In this document: positions 1-6,550 of the stretch, piece after piece
Numbering within the stretch: position 1 is the first letter of the stretch
Layout: each line of letters begins with the position of its first letter
Made by a program: the position numbers and the translations under genes
The notes under the pieces: generated by a model
Told to the model about the DNA's origin: nothing
Seen by the model: the letters and a program-made list of their open reading frames with translations, nothing else
Database searches by the model: none
Assembly (NCBI GenBank): GCA_002869305.1
Contig: PKTC01000236.1
Span: forward strand, 1-8,052
Direction: 5' to 3'
Origin: Marinilabiliales bacterium
Lineage (GTDB): Bacteria; Bacteroidota; Bacteroidia; Bacteroidales; UBA12077
Length of the DNA: 8,052 nucleotides

Positions 1-1
1 T

Positions 2-1213
2 AAAGCCTCAAAACTAAGCAAGAGTAACAGTACTATTAAGGTATTATACTTTGAGAAGCTATTGAACTTTATACGGGCATTATGTTTATATATCATTTCT
101 AATAATGATCTCCAACAAATATTAACAAATTGGAACATTAAGAAAGAAGGAGGATGTGAGAATAGAATTATAGAATCATTTATTGATCTTCTATTTCATT
201 TTGATATTTTAAAGCTAATAGATGGAAAGTTAGCTCTTAGCAAACGCTATGATAGATTGTTAAAGAATGAGAAAACAAAGATTCAAAGCTTGTTTAAAGA
301 CCAGATTGTTGGAGCCAACTTTAAAAAACCTAAATTAATTATAGATTTTCTTTTTGTCAAAGATCTTATAAATAGATATCGCAATGCTACATATGATTTC
401 AAACACATTAAAAGGAATAAAAAAACATGGATTGAAATGATTCAGGATGGAACACTGGATTATGAGATAAGGTTAGCTGAAACATTATTTGAAATATCTC
501 GACTCAAGATTCCTAATAAAATAAAATCTCCTTTTACTGAGGATTATTATACAGAGTCGGGTAGAAATGCATTTAAAAATTTTACACAATATAAGTTTAT
601 AGATGTTTTTACAAAAATTGTTGAGAAAAGGGAGAATATAAATGTTTTAGATATTGGTTGTGGATATGGCAATTATATTGATGTATTAAATACAAACTAT
701 CCTATGTTTCATATTTTAGGAATTGAAACACAGGAAAAAGTATTTGAATTTACGAATGAAAAATTTAAGCAAACAAATAATGTAGATATTTTACATGGTG
801 ATTTTTTTAATTATCCATTTCAAAACCAATTCGATATAATTTTACTTAACTATGTTTTATTTTATTTTAATCGTAAAGAGAAATCCGATTTATTAGCAAA
901 AGCAAAACAAGTGCTCTCGGAAGATGGATCTATTATTGTTTGCCAGTATTTTGCCAACATAGAAAACATAAAAAGGGATTTAGCAGAAAGGCAAAATGAG
1001 TTGTCTTTATCTAAGCAAATAGAGATGTTTTATAGTAATAAAATTTTGTATGCTAATACTTTATGGAACGATGTTGCTGACACCTTTTCGGAGTCCGTTA
1101 AGTGGGATGAGTTTTTAGATATTATTGCAGAAAACAATTTAAAAATCAATCGGATTACTAATGCAGATAAATTTTATTATTCATTATTTATTGAATTAAC
1201 CCCAAATAAATAA
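2..1213 (+). CDS. Class I SAM-dependent methyltransferase with N-terminal winged-helix-like region (5' partial)
   Basis: Predicted to transfer a methyl group from S-adenosylmethionine to an unidentified small molecule. The Rossmann-type methyltransferase core is clear. Motif I VLDIGCGYG lies at about 644-670. The acidic residue ending strand 2 is the Glu of LGIE (about 716-727). A motif IV-like stretch DIILLN begins at 833, followed by a helix and the strand GSIIVCQYF. The N-terminal third (about 62-300) is predicted helical and ends in a short LALSKRYDRLL wing-like stretch, resembling the dimerisation/winged-helix part of O-methyltransferases; this is inference. The first possible start inside the window is TTG at 62, but the frame has no stop back to base 2 and no in-frame ATG. 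The true start therefore probably lies left of the window. The gene is more AT-rich than its neighbours. It is followed by a 274-base gap, so no operon link to the helicases is apparent. The substrate cannot be told. Confidence 0.85.
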   Translation, partial: KASKLSKSNSTIKVLYFEKLLNFIRALCLYIISNNDLQQILTNWNIKKEGGCENRIIESFIDLLFHFDILKLIDGKLALSKRYDRLLKNEKTKIQSLFKDQIVGANFKKPKLIIDFLFVKDLINRYRNATYDFKHIKRNKKTWIEMIQDGTLDYEIRLAETLFEISRLKIPNKIKSPFTEDYYTESGRNAFKNFTQYKFIDVFTKIVEKRENINVLDIGCGYGNYIDVLNTNYPMFHILGIETQEKVFEFTNEKFKQTNNVDILHGDFFNYPFQNQFDIILLNYVLFYFNRKEKSDLLAKAKQVLSEDGSIIVCQYFANIENIKRDLAERQNELSLSKQIEMFYSNKILYANTLWNDVADTFSESVKWDEFLDIIAENNLKINRITNADKFYYSLFIELTPNK

Positions 1214-1230
1214 AACACGTTTATTTTATT
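1205..1230 (+). terminator. Possible weak A/T-only hairpin at the end of the methyltransferase
   Basis: AATAAATAAA (1205-1214) and TTTATTTTATT (1220-1230) can pair with one bulged base around the loop ACACG, overlapping the stop codon. All pairs are A-T and no clean T-run follows, so this is a low-confidence terminator that could be a chance product of AT-rich sequence. Confidence 0.22.
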
Positions 1231-1368
1231 GTAATCATTTTACACTTTTTAAGTTTTAATTAAGCTAAATTTCAAAAACCTTAAGTGTCTTTCTACTATT
1301 AAACACACATGAATATCTGATTTCTAATTAACTAAAACCGAATAAATCAATAATTAAGAAAAAAGAGC

Positions 1369-1376
1369 TACCTTTG
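1369..1376 (+). promoter_or_regulatory. Bacteroidota-type -7 promoter box (TACCTTTG) for helicase 1
   Basis: TACCTTTG matches the TAnnTTTG -7 consensus recognised by the primary sigma factor of Bacteroidota. I see no convincing TTG at the -33 distance. Transcription from here would start at about 1382-1385 and give a leader of roughly 105 bases before the helicase ATG at 1488. The same core, CTRCCTTTGC, stands before the second helicase at 2797-2806. Confidence 0.5.
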
Positions 1377-1417
1377 CCTCAATTTAACTATCAACAATTT
1401 ACTGCATAGAACTTTCA

Positions 1418-1450
1418 CTTCAAAGACAAAAGCTTGTAAACTTGTCGAAG
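1418..1450 (+). promoter_or_regulatory. Potential hairpin in the helicase 1 mRNA leader
   Basis: CTTC (1418-1421) plus GACAA (1425-1429) can pair with TTGTC (1442-1446) plus GAAG (1447-1450). This gives nine base pairs with a three-A bulge and a 12-base loop. It lies inside the predicted 5' leader, ending 37 bases before the start codon. Helicases of this class are often cold- or stress-regulated through their leaders, so a structural role is conceivable. That function is inference only, and it matches no riboswitch class that I recognise. Confidence 0.3.
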
Positions 1451-1487
1451 AAAACAAATTTTATTATTACAACACACAAAATTATTT

Positions 1488-2753
1488 ATGTCATTTAACT
1501 CATTAAAAATTATTGAGCCTATTTTAAAGGCGATAAAAGAAGAAGGTTATACAAGTCCAACACCGATACAAGAACAATCGATCCCTATTATATTACAAGG
1601 TACTGATCTACTAGGTTGTGCGCAAACCGGGACAGGAAAAACCGCTGCATTTGCTATTCCGATACTTCAGTTATTAAGTGCAAATACAACATACATAAAA
1701 AAAAGAAAAATAAGAAGCCTTATTGTAACACCAACTCGTGAGCTAGCGATACAAATTGGTGAAAGCTTTAAAGCATATGGCCGAAATACAAATTTACGCT
1801 GTACTGTAGTTTATGGTGGAGTAAATCAAAATAAGCAAACTTCTTCGCTGCAAGGAGGAGTAGATATTTTAGTTGCAACACCAGGCAGGTTGTTGGATTT
1901 AATGAATCAAGGATTTATAAGCTTACGCGATGTGGAGATTTTTGTATTGGACGAGGCTGACCGTATGCTCGATATGGGTTTTATTCACGATGTGAAAAGA
2001 ATGATTCAGGTGCTTCCTAAGAAAAGACAATCTCTTTTCTTCTCGGCAACCATGGCACCAGCAATTACAAAGTTGGCTGGCACTATCTTGTTCAATCCAA
2101 AGAAAGTTTCAGTAAACCCCGAATCTTTAACAGTTGATATTATCAAACAAGCTGTTTATTTCGTTGATAAAGGAAATAAGAATGCTTTATTAGCAGATAC
2201 CTTAAAGAACAACGATATTAAAACTGCTTTGGTTTTTACAAGGACAAAGTATGGTGCTGATAAAGTAGCTAAAGTGCTGAACAAGAATAACGTTAAGGCT
2301 GAAGCCATTCACGGCGATAAATCACAAAATGCAAGGCAAAGAGCTTTAAATAATTTTAAAGAGCAAAAAACGCGAGTCTTAGTTGCAACTGATATTGCTG
2401 CACGTGGAATTGATATTGATGAACTGGAATTTGTGATAAATTATGAAGTCCCAAATATAGCCGAAACCTATGTTCATCGAATTGGAAGAACAGGAAGAGC
2501 AGGTGCTAAAGGAACAGCTATTTCCTTTTGCGATGCTAACGAGAAAGAGTATTTAAAAGAAATTGAAACATTGATTTCTAAAAAAATACCTGTAGTTGAA
2601 GGCCATCCTTATCCATTAATGGACAATGATCCGGTTAAGCCCCCAAAACAACAACAAGCAAAAAGATATAAAGGTCGACCGAGGCCAAAATCAGGAGTTG
2701 CAGAACATAATAAAGCAAAAAAGTGGAATCGAAAACCTAAAAATACGAAGTAA
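1488..2753 (+). CDS. rhlE: DEAD-box ATP-dependent RNA helicase, RhlE type
   Basis: Unwinds or remodels RNA duplexes using ATP; RhlE-type enzymes act in the cytoplasm in ribosome assembly, RNA decay and cold adaptation. All family motifs are present in order in 421 residues: Q motif with GYTSPTPIQ (20-28), Walker A AQTGTGKT (45-52), PTRELA (82-87), YGG (109-111), TPGR (131-134), DEAD (155-158), SAT (186-188), VATDIAARGID (299-309) and HRIGRTGR (330-337). After about residue 378 comes a Lys/Arg/Gln-rich, low-complexity tail of about 40 residues, typical of the RNA-binding tails of RhlE-like proteins. The ATG at 1488 places the Q motif at the usual distance from the N-terminus, and no ribosome-binding site is visible. 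It has its own promoter box at 1369 and is followed after 69 bases by a second helicase. The helicase call is certain; the exact subfamily is slightly less so. Confidence 0.95.
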   Translation: MSFNSLKIIEPILKAIKEEGYTSPTPIQEQSIPIILQGTDLLGCAQTGTGKTAAFAIPILQLLSANTTYIKKRKIRSLIVTPTRELAIQIGESFKAYGRNTNLRCTVVYGGVNQNKQTSSLQGGVDILVATPGRLLDLMNQGFISLRDVEIFVLDEADRMLDMGFIHDVKRMIQVLPKKRQSLFFSATMAPAITKLAGTILFNPKKVSVNPESLTVDIIKQAVYFVDKGNKNALLADTLKNNDIKTALVFTRTKYGADKVAKVLNKNNVKAEAIHGDKSQNARQRALNNFKEQKTRVLVATDIAARGIDIDELEFVINYEVPNIAETYVHRIGRTGRAGAKGTAISFCDANEKEYLKEIETLISKKIPVVEGHPYPLMDNDPVKPPKQQQAKRYKGRPRPKSGVAEHNKAKKWNRKPKNTK

Positions 2754-2774
2754 TTTTTTCGGTTTTTAGTTTTT
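2737..2774 (+). terminator. Hairpin plus T-run at the end of helicase 1
   Basis: CTAAAAA (2737-2743) pairs with TTTTTAG (2763-2769), and inside it CGAA (2746-2749) pairs with TTCG (2758-2761). This makes an 11-bp interrupted stem that spans the TAA stop codon, directly followed by TTTTT (2770-2774). The stem is AT-rich and therefore weak, but its position and T-run fit a Rho-independent terminator between two separately promoted helicase genes. Confidence 0.45.
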
Positions 2775-2797
2775 CCAAATCTTATTAAATTTAATTC

Positions 2798-2805
2798 TGC
2801 CTTTG
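2798..2805 (+). promoter_or_regulatory. -7-like promoter box (TGCCTTTG) for helicase 2
   Basis: TGCCTTTG differs by one base from the TAnnTTTG consensus, and its surrounding CTGCCTTTGC (2797-2806) is nearly identical to the CTACCTTTGC before helicase 1. Transcription would start about 10 bases before the ATG, giving a very short leader, in contrast to the long one of helicase 1. No clear -33 TTG is seen. Confidence 0.4.
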
Positions 2806-2822
2806 CATAAAAAATTTTTTTC

Positions 2823-4175
2823 ATGGAATCATTTGAAAGTTTAAAATTGTCAAGATATCTTAATAATGCTATAATTGATTTAGGTTTTGATAAACCAACA
2901 CCAATTCAAAGCAGAGCTTTTCCGGTAATTCTTTCAGGCAAAGATATGGTTGGAATAGCCCAAACCGGAACCGGGAAAACATTCGCTTATTTATTACCTC
3001 TATTGCATGAGTTAAAATTTTCGAAACAACTAAATCCAAGGATATTAATCCTGGTTCCGACACGTGAGTTGGTTCTACAGCTTGTTGAAAATATTCAAAG
3101 TTTAACAACTTACATGAATATTCGTTCGTTGGGTGTTTATGGAGTTACAAATATAAACACACAAAAACAGGCTGTTGCCCAGGGGACTGATATTCTTGTT
3201 GCAACTCCAGGTCGTTTGTACGATTTGGCAGTAAGTGGAGTGTTACAATTAAACGGAATTAAAAAGTTAGTGATCGATGAGGTTGATATTATGCTGGACC
3301 TTGGTTTTCAGTATCAGCTAACAAATATCTTTGATCTTTTAAAAGCACGAAGACAAAATATCATGTTCTCAGCAACAATGACAGATGAGATTGAAGCATT
3401 AATTGATGATTTCTTTGATGCTCCGGCTAAAGTTTCAATTGCAGTGAGTGGGACTCCTTTAGACAACATAATTCAAGCTTGTTATAAGGTTCCCAATTTT
3501 CACACAAAAATTAACTTATTAACTCATATATTGAAAGATAAAGATGAGTTTAGCAAAGTTTTAGTTTTTATTTCGTCGAAGAAAAATGCTGATTTGTTGT
3601 TTGAAACCCTGGAGGAAGATCTTAAATCGGAGTCTTGTGTTATTCATTCTAATAAAACACAGAATTATAGAATTAGGTCAATTCAACAATTTGATCATGG
3701 TATAAATCGAGTATTAATATCAACTGATGTAATGGCCAGAGGATTGGACCTGGAAAAAATTACACATGTAATTAATTTCGATACACCACATTTCCCTGAG
3801 AACTATATGCACAGAATTGGGCGTACTGGAAGGGCAGAAGAGGAAGGGAAAACAATTCTTTTTTATACTGAAAAGGAAGAAAAATGGAAACTTGCCATAG
3901 AAGAGTTGATGTCTTTTAAAATTCCGGTGCTGGATTTTCCGGAAGAAGTGGAGATCTCAAATGAATTGATTCGAGAGGAACGACCACAGATTATTGATTT
4001 AAAAAATCATAATCGCAATTTATCCAAAGTAGTTCGAGGCCCTTCATTTCATGAAAAAAGTGAAAAAAACAGAAAGAATAATTCAGGAGGTAAGGCCGGG
4101 CTTACACGAAAAAAATATAAGAAACCTCAAAAAAGAGGTGATAAAATACAAAATCTACGAAGTAAAAAAAGATAA
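2823..4175 (+). CDS. DEAD-box-family RNA helicase with DEVD motif II
   Basis: A second ATP-dependent RNA helicase of 450 residues, a paralogue of the gene before it but well diverged. Motifs: Q motif GFDKPTPIQ (21-29), Walker A AQTGTGKT (46-53), PTREL (79-83), TPGR (128-131), SAT (183-185), TDVMARGLDL (301-310) and HRIGRTGR (330-337). Motif II reads DEVD (152-155) instead of DEAD, keeping both Asp residues and the Glu needed for Mg-ATP hydrolysis, so activity should be retained. The usual YGG motif is changed to YGV (106-108). The C-terminal tail from about residue 385 is rich in Lys, Arg and Asn with a GGKAG stretch, and is probably an RNA-binding extension. Its ATG follows a T-run and has no ribosome-binding site. 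It has its own promoter box and ends 15 bases from the stop of the convergent response regulator. The RNA target is unknown. Confidence 0.93.
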   Translation: MESFESLKLSRYLNNAIIDLGFDKPTPIQSRAFPVILSGKDMVGIAQTGTGKTFAYLLPLLHELKFSKQLNPRILILVPTRELVLQLVENIQSLTTYMNIRSLGVYGVTNINTQKQAVAQGTDILVATPGRLYDLAVSGVLQLNGIKKLVIDEVDIMLDLGFQYQLTNIFDLLKARRQNIMFSATMTDEIEALIDDFFDAPAKVSIAVSGTPLDNIIQACYKVPNFHTKINLLTHILKDKDEFSKVLVFISSKKNADLLFETLEEDLKSESCVIHSNKTQNYRIRSIQQFDHGINRVLISTDVMARGLDLEKITHVINFDTPHFPENYMHRIGRTGRAEEEGKTILFYTEKEEKWKLAIEELMSFKIPVLDFPEEVEISNELIREERPQIIDLKNHNRNLSKVVRGPSFHEKSEKNRKNNSGGKAGLTRKKYKKPQKRGDKIQNLRSKKR

Positions 4176-4190
4176 GATAAGCTCTTATAT

Positions 4191-4904
4191 TCAGTTGTTT
4201 TCTAATCGTTTTAAAACTTCATCCTTAAAGCTTCGGCTTATAGGAATCTCATGATGACCGATTCCGATGGTTTCATTGGTAAATGAATTAATTGCCTGTA
4301 AGGAAATAATAAATGACCGATGCGTTCTCATAAATTTTTGTTTAGGGAGCCTTGCTTCAATATTTGAGATAGTTTCTCTTGTGATAACTGTATTATCCGT
4401 AAGATGGATTTTTATGTAATCACTTAAACTTTCAATATAAGTAATTTCATCAAAATTAATCTTAATCATTTTTCTGTCTGATCGCACAAAAAAATGTTCA
4501 TTTCGTTCAGGAATAATTTCATCCGATTTAGTATTTAAAATGGTATTTTCATTAAAGTATTTATTGATTGCTTGTAATAAGCGATCGAATGAAATTGGTT
4601 TTAATAAATAATCGACTGCTTGCAAGTCGAATCCATCAACTGCATACTCTCTGTAAGCGGTTGTGAAAACAATTTTAATATTCGGATTAATCGATTTAGC
4701 AAACGATAAACCTGATATTTCGGGCATATTAATATCAAGGAAAATAAGATCAATATTTTTAGAGTTTATGATATTAAAAGCTTCAACTGCATTTTTGCAA
4801 CTGCCGACAATCTTTACAGAATCAATTTTATGCAAATGGCTTTCAAGAATTTCTCTAGCTGTTGGTTCATCATCAACAATTAAGCAATGTATTATTTTAG
4901 ACAT
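4191..4904 (-). CDS. LytTR-family response regulator
   Basis: DNA-binding response regulator of a LytS/LytR-type two-component system. The start chosen is the ATG at 4904 (MSKIIHCLIVDDEP, 237 residues), because the receiver domain then begins at the usual distance. An ATG four codons upstream (4916) is possible. Receiver domain about 3-120: acidic pair Asp11-Asp12, phospho-acceptor Asp57 in FLDINMP, Thr81-Thr82, and the conserved Lys102 in LLKP. The LytTR DNA-binding domain covers about 137-235, with the typical FVRSDRKMIKI, ITYIESLSDYIKI and FMRTHRSFIISL stretches. Its ATG overlaps the end of the kinase gene by 8 bases (ATGTCTAA), so the two are co-transcribed and probably translationally coupled. 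The gene stops with TGA, followed two codons later in frame by TAA. Regulated genes cannot be read from sequence; the divergent ExbB-like gene is the nearest candidate. Confidence 0.93.
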   Translation of the reverse strand: MSKIIHCLIVDDEPTAREILESHLHKIDSVKIVGSCKNAVEAFNIINSKNIDLIFLDINMPEISGLSFAKSINPNIKIVFTTAYREYAVDGFDLQAVDYLLKPISFDRLLQAINKYFNENTILNTKSDEIIPERNEHFFVRSDRKMIKINFDEITYIESLSDYIKIHLTDNTVITRETISNIEARLPKQKFMRTHRSFIISLQAINSFTNETIGIGHHEIPISRSFKDEVLKRLENN

Positions 4905-5964
4905 CTTTAATAGCATTTAAATTAGAAATCAAAAGCTTTACTGAATACCAATTGTCTTTACTGTCATAAGCTAATTGGTAATGATCACTGTAATTTAAAT
5001 CAAGCCTCTTTTTTATATTTTCAAGGCCTATTCCTGATTTTTGATTCGGTGTTTCCTTATTAAAGGTATTTCGAATGTTAAAGTCTAAACTATTATCAGG
5101 AACTTTTATACTAATTTCGATGGATAAAAATCCATCTATAATATTCCCATGCTTAAATGCATTTTCAACAAACGGGATTAAAAGCATTGGCGCTACCTGG
5201 ATATCATCGTTAATTTCATCTGCTTTAAATACAACTTTTAATGTATCTTGAAAACGTATCTTTTCCAGATCGATATATTCTTTTATATGTAAAACCTCTT
5301 CTTTTAAGCTTACACGTGGTTTGTTAATCTGATATAAAATATAATCTAACAAATTAGAGAGTTTAAGAATGATATCAGGAGTTTGTTTTGACTGTTTTAG
5401 TGCAAAACCATAAATTGTATTTAGTGTATTAAACAAAAAATGTGGATGGATTTGTCTTTTAAGATAATGAAGCTCCTGTTCTTTTAATTGCAACTGGGTT
5501 TCCAGGATTTTGTTTTGTAGTTCTTTATTTCTTGATACGGTTTTAAAATTTAAATTTAAGATACTTATAAAGCTCACCAATCCAACCACTAAATACACCA
5601 TAATGAGAATAAAAACAAAGTTCTTACTCATCGGCGGCATGATAGAAATGTCAAGACTTAGCAGAAAAATAAGGCATCCATAAATTATTATTACAATTAA
5701 ATAAGACGAAGCAACAAGAGTATAAAAGCTATATAAAACAAATTGCCAGTATCTTTTTGAAATCAAATAATTTGGAATAAGAAAGTTTACTACAAAATAT
5801 GTAAGCGCCATGGTTAGAGGTAGCAATAAGCTGGCAAAGTATACTGGGAATGTAATGTTCTGTGAATTGTAATTAAAAAAGTAGATAAAGAAAAACCAAA
5901 CGGCAATCCACAATAAAATGTGAAGTAAGATTATTCTCATTTTACCAGCTAGCATTCGTTTCAT
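4897..5964 (-). CDS. LytS/YehU-family membrane sensor histidine kinase
   Basis: Sensor kinase partner of the LytTR regulator just downstream. With the ATG at 5964 it has 355 residues. About four hydrophobic membrane segments (residues roughly 11-31, 41-63, 77-102 and 117-138) make a small membrane sensor without a large outer domain. A short coiled-coil-like linker rich in Lys, Glu and Gln follows (about 144-168). The kinase part has the LytS-type phosphoacceptor box QIHPHFLFN (171-179), N-box LIPFVENAFKHG (262-273) and G-box GIGLENIKKRL (311-321). The frame extends to a GTG at 5997, which would add 11 residues. I prefer ATG 5964 because it gives a short basic N-terminus directly before the first membrane segment, but neither start has a convincing ribosome-binding site. 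The signal sensed is unknown. Confidence 0.92.
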   Translation of the reverse strand: MKRMLAGKMRIILLHILLWIAVWFFFIYFFNYNSQNITFPVYFASLLLPLTMALTYFVVNFLIPNYLISKRYWQFVLYSFYTLVASSYLIVIIIYGCLIFLLSLDISIMPPMSKNFVFILIMVYLVVGLVSFISILNLNFKTVSRNKELQNKILETQLQLKEQELHYLKRQIHPHFLFNTLNTIYGFALKQSKQTPDIILKLSNLLDYILYQINKPRVSLKEEVLHIKEYIDLEKIRFQDTLKVVFKADEINDDIQVAPMLLIPFVENAFKHGNIIDGFLSIEISIKVPDNSLDFNIRNTFNKETPNQKSGIGLENIKKRLDLNYSDHYQLAYDSKDNWYSVKLLISNLNAIKDV

Positions 5965-6106
5965 AATAACAATATTACATAAATACTTTGAATTCACCTT
6001 TTTTTATAGACCAATTACAGAATTAATACCTTATTTAACATCGAAAGGATACTCAGTTTCATTTCATATTATTATTTTTGTTAAAAGGACAGTAAAATTT
6101 GCCATT

Positions 6107-6136
6107 GATCGCAATTAAAAATATACAATTGGGATC
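6107..6136. promoter_or_regulatory. Inverted repeat, candidate operator in the divergent promoter region
   Basis: GATCGCAATT (6107-6116) and AATTGGGATC (6127-6136) are inverted copies matching at 9 of 10 positions, with a 10-base A/T-rich spacer. The arm centres are 20 bases apart, about two helical turns on one face of the DNA. The dyad ends five bases before the TACATTTG box, so a dimeric protein bound here would cover the -33 region of the ExbB-like gene and could also affect the kinase operon. LytTR proteins usually bind direct repeats, so the binding protein is not obviously the neighbouring regulator. Confidence 0.4.
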
Positions 6137-6141
6137 CTTTA

Positions 6142-6149
6142 TACATTTG
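6142..6149 (+). promoter_or_regulatory. Bacteroidota-type -7 promoter box (TACATTTG) for the ExbB-like gene
   Basis: TACATTTG is a full match to TAnnTTTG, 29 bases before the ATG at 6179, predicting a leader of about 20-25 bases. No good TTG lies at the usual -33 distance; the inverted repeat occupies that place, which suggests regulated rather than constitutive expression. Confidence 0.5.
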
Positions 6150-6178
6150 ATTCAGTATTAATTTAAAACCAAAAAATT

Positions 6179-6550
6179 ATGAGTCTTTTCACACAGATTA
6201 TTGACAAATGTAATGAAGGAGGACCTTTCTTTACTTATCCTATAGTGATTATATTATTTGTTATTATAGGCATTTTCATTTACGATCTAATTAAAAAATC
6301 TGATTACGGTAAAACGATTTCGTTAATTTCTCACCTGGGATGGTTTGCTGTAGCTTGGGGATTTTGGGGTAGAACATTCGGTTTAATCGCTGCTTTTGAT
6401 AATATCGAAGCCCTCGGCGAATTTACCATTGGAAGTCTAGCCCATGGTTTAAAAATTGCTTTACTTGATCCTATTTTTGGAATATTTGTATTCTTAGTAG
6501 CCAGAGCAGGAATTATTGCACTTACTTTAATGCAACGAAAAACAGATTAA
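6179..6550 (+). CDS. Small MotA/TolQ/ExbB-like membrane protein
   Basis: A 123-residue inner-membrane protein with three hydrophobic segments (about 20-38, 50-72 and 85-117). Residues 61-117 resemble the conserved last two membrane helices of the ExbB/TolQ/MotA proton-channel family. The stretch GFWGRTFGLIAAF corresponds to the family's G(L/F)xGTVxGI..AF, and SLAHGLKIALLDPIFGIFVF to its LAxGI..AL..T..GL..AIP. It is about half the length of ExbB or TolQ. The pore threonines known in ExbB appear to be replaced (Arg65 and Pro98 in my alignment by eye), and no ExbD/TolR partner lies beside it, so proton conduction is doubtful. It is divergent from the LytTR two-component operon across 181-214 bases and may be its target (inference). 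The stop shares TTAA with the convergent transporter. The call is family-level; the function is unknown. Confidence 0.7.
   Translation: MSLFTQIIDKCNEGGPFFTYPIVIILFVIIGIFIYDLIKKSDYGKTISLISHLGWFAVAWGFWGRTFGLIAAFDNIEALGEFTIGSLAHGLKIALLDPIFGIFVFLVARAGIIALTLMQRKTD

Noticed and set aside
2609..2824. Minus-strand open frame of 71 codons over the end of helicase 1
   Set aside because: It is a shadow of the basic helicase tail and intergenic region, with no recognisable protein features.
2869..3108. Minus-strand open frame inside helicase 2
   Set aside because: It is antisense to the conserved Q motif, Walker A and motif Ia coding region, with no family resemblance.
4176..4200. Bidirectional terminator between helicase 2 and the response regulator
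   Set aside because: Only a five-pair ATAAG/CTTAT stem is possible and the flanking A and T runs are broken, which is too weak to call.
4051..4254. Plus-strand open frame of 67 codons at the end of helicase 2
   Set aside because: It is a frame-shifted reading of the Lys-rich tail that runs into the response regulator gene.
4663..4920. Plus-strand open frame opposite the receiver domain
   Set aside because: It is antisense to a clear receiver domain and has no independent support.
5989..5997. GTG at 5997 as the kinase start
   Set aside because: The AAAGG sequence touches the GTG directly, with no spacing for ribosome binding. The ATG at 5964 leaves a short basic N-terminus before the first membrane segment, as expected.
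6053..6160. LytTR-type direct repeats based on CAGT words at 6054, 6090 and 6153
   Set aside because: Their spacings (36 and 63 bases) do not give the 21-22 base periodicity of LytTR sites, and the flanking bases fit the consensus poorly.
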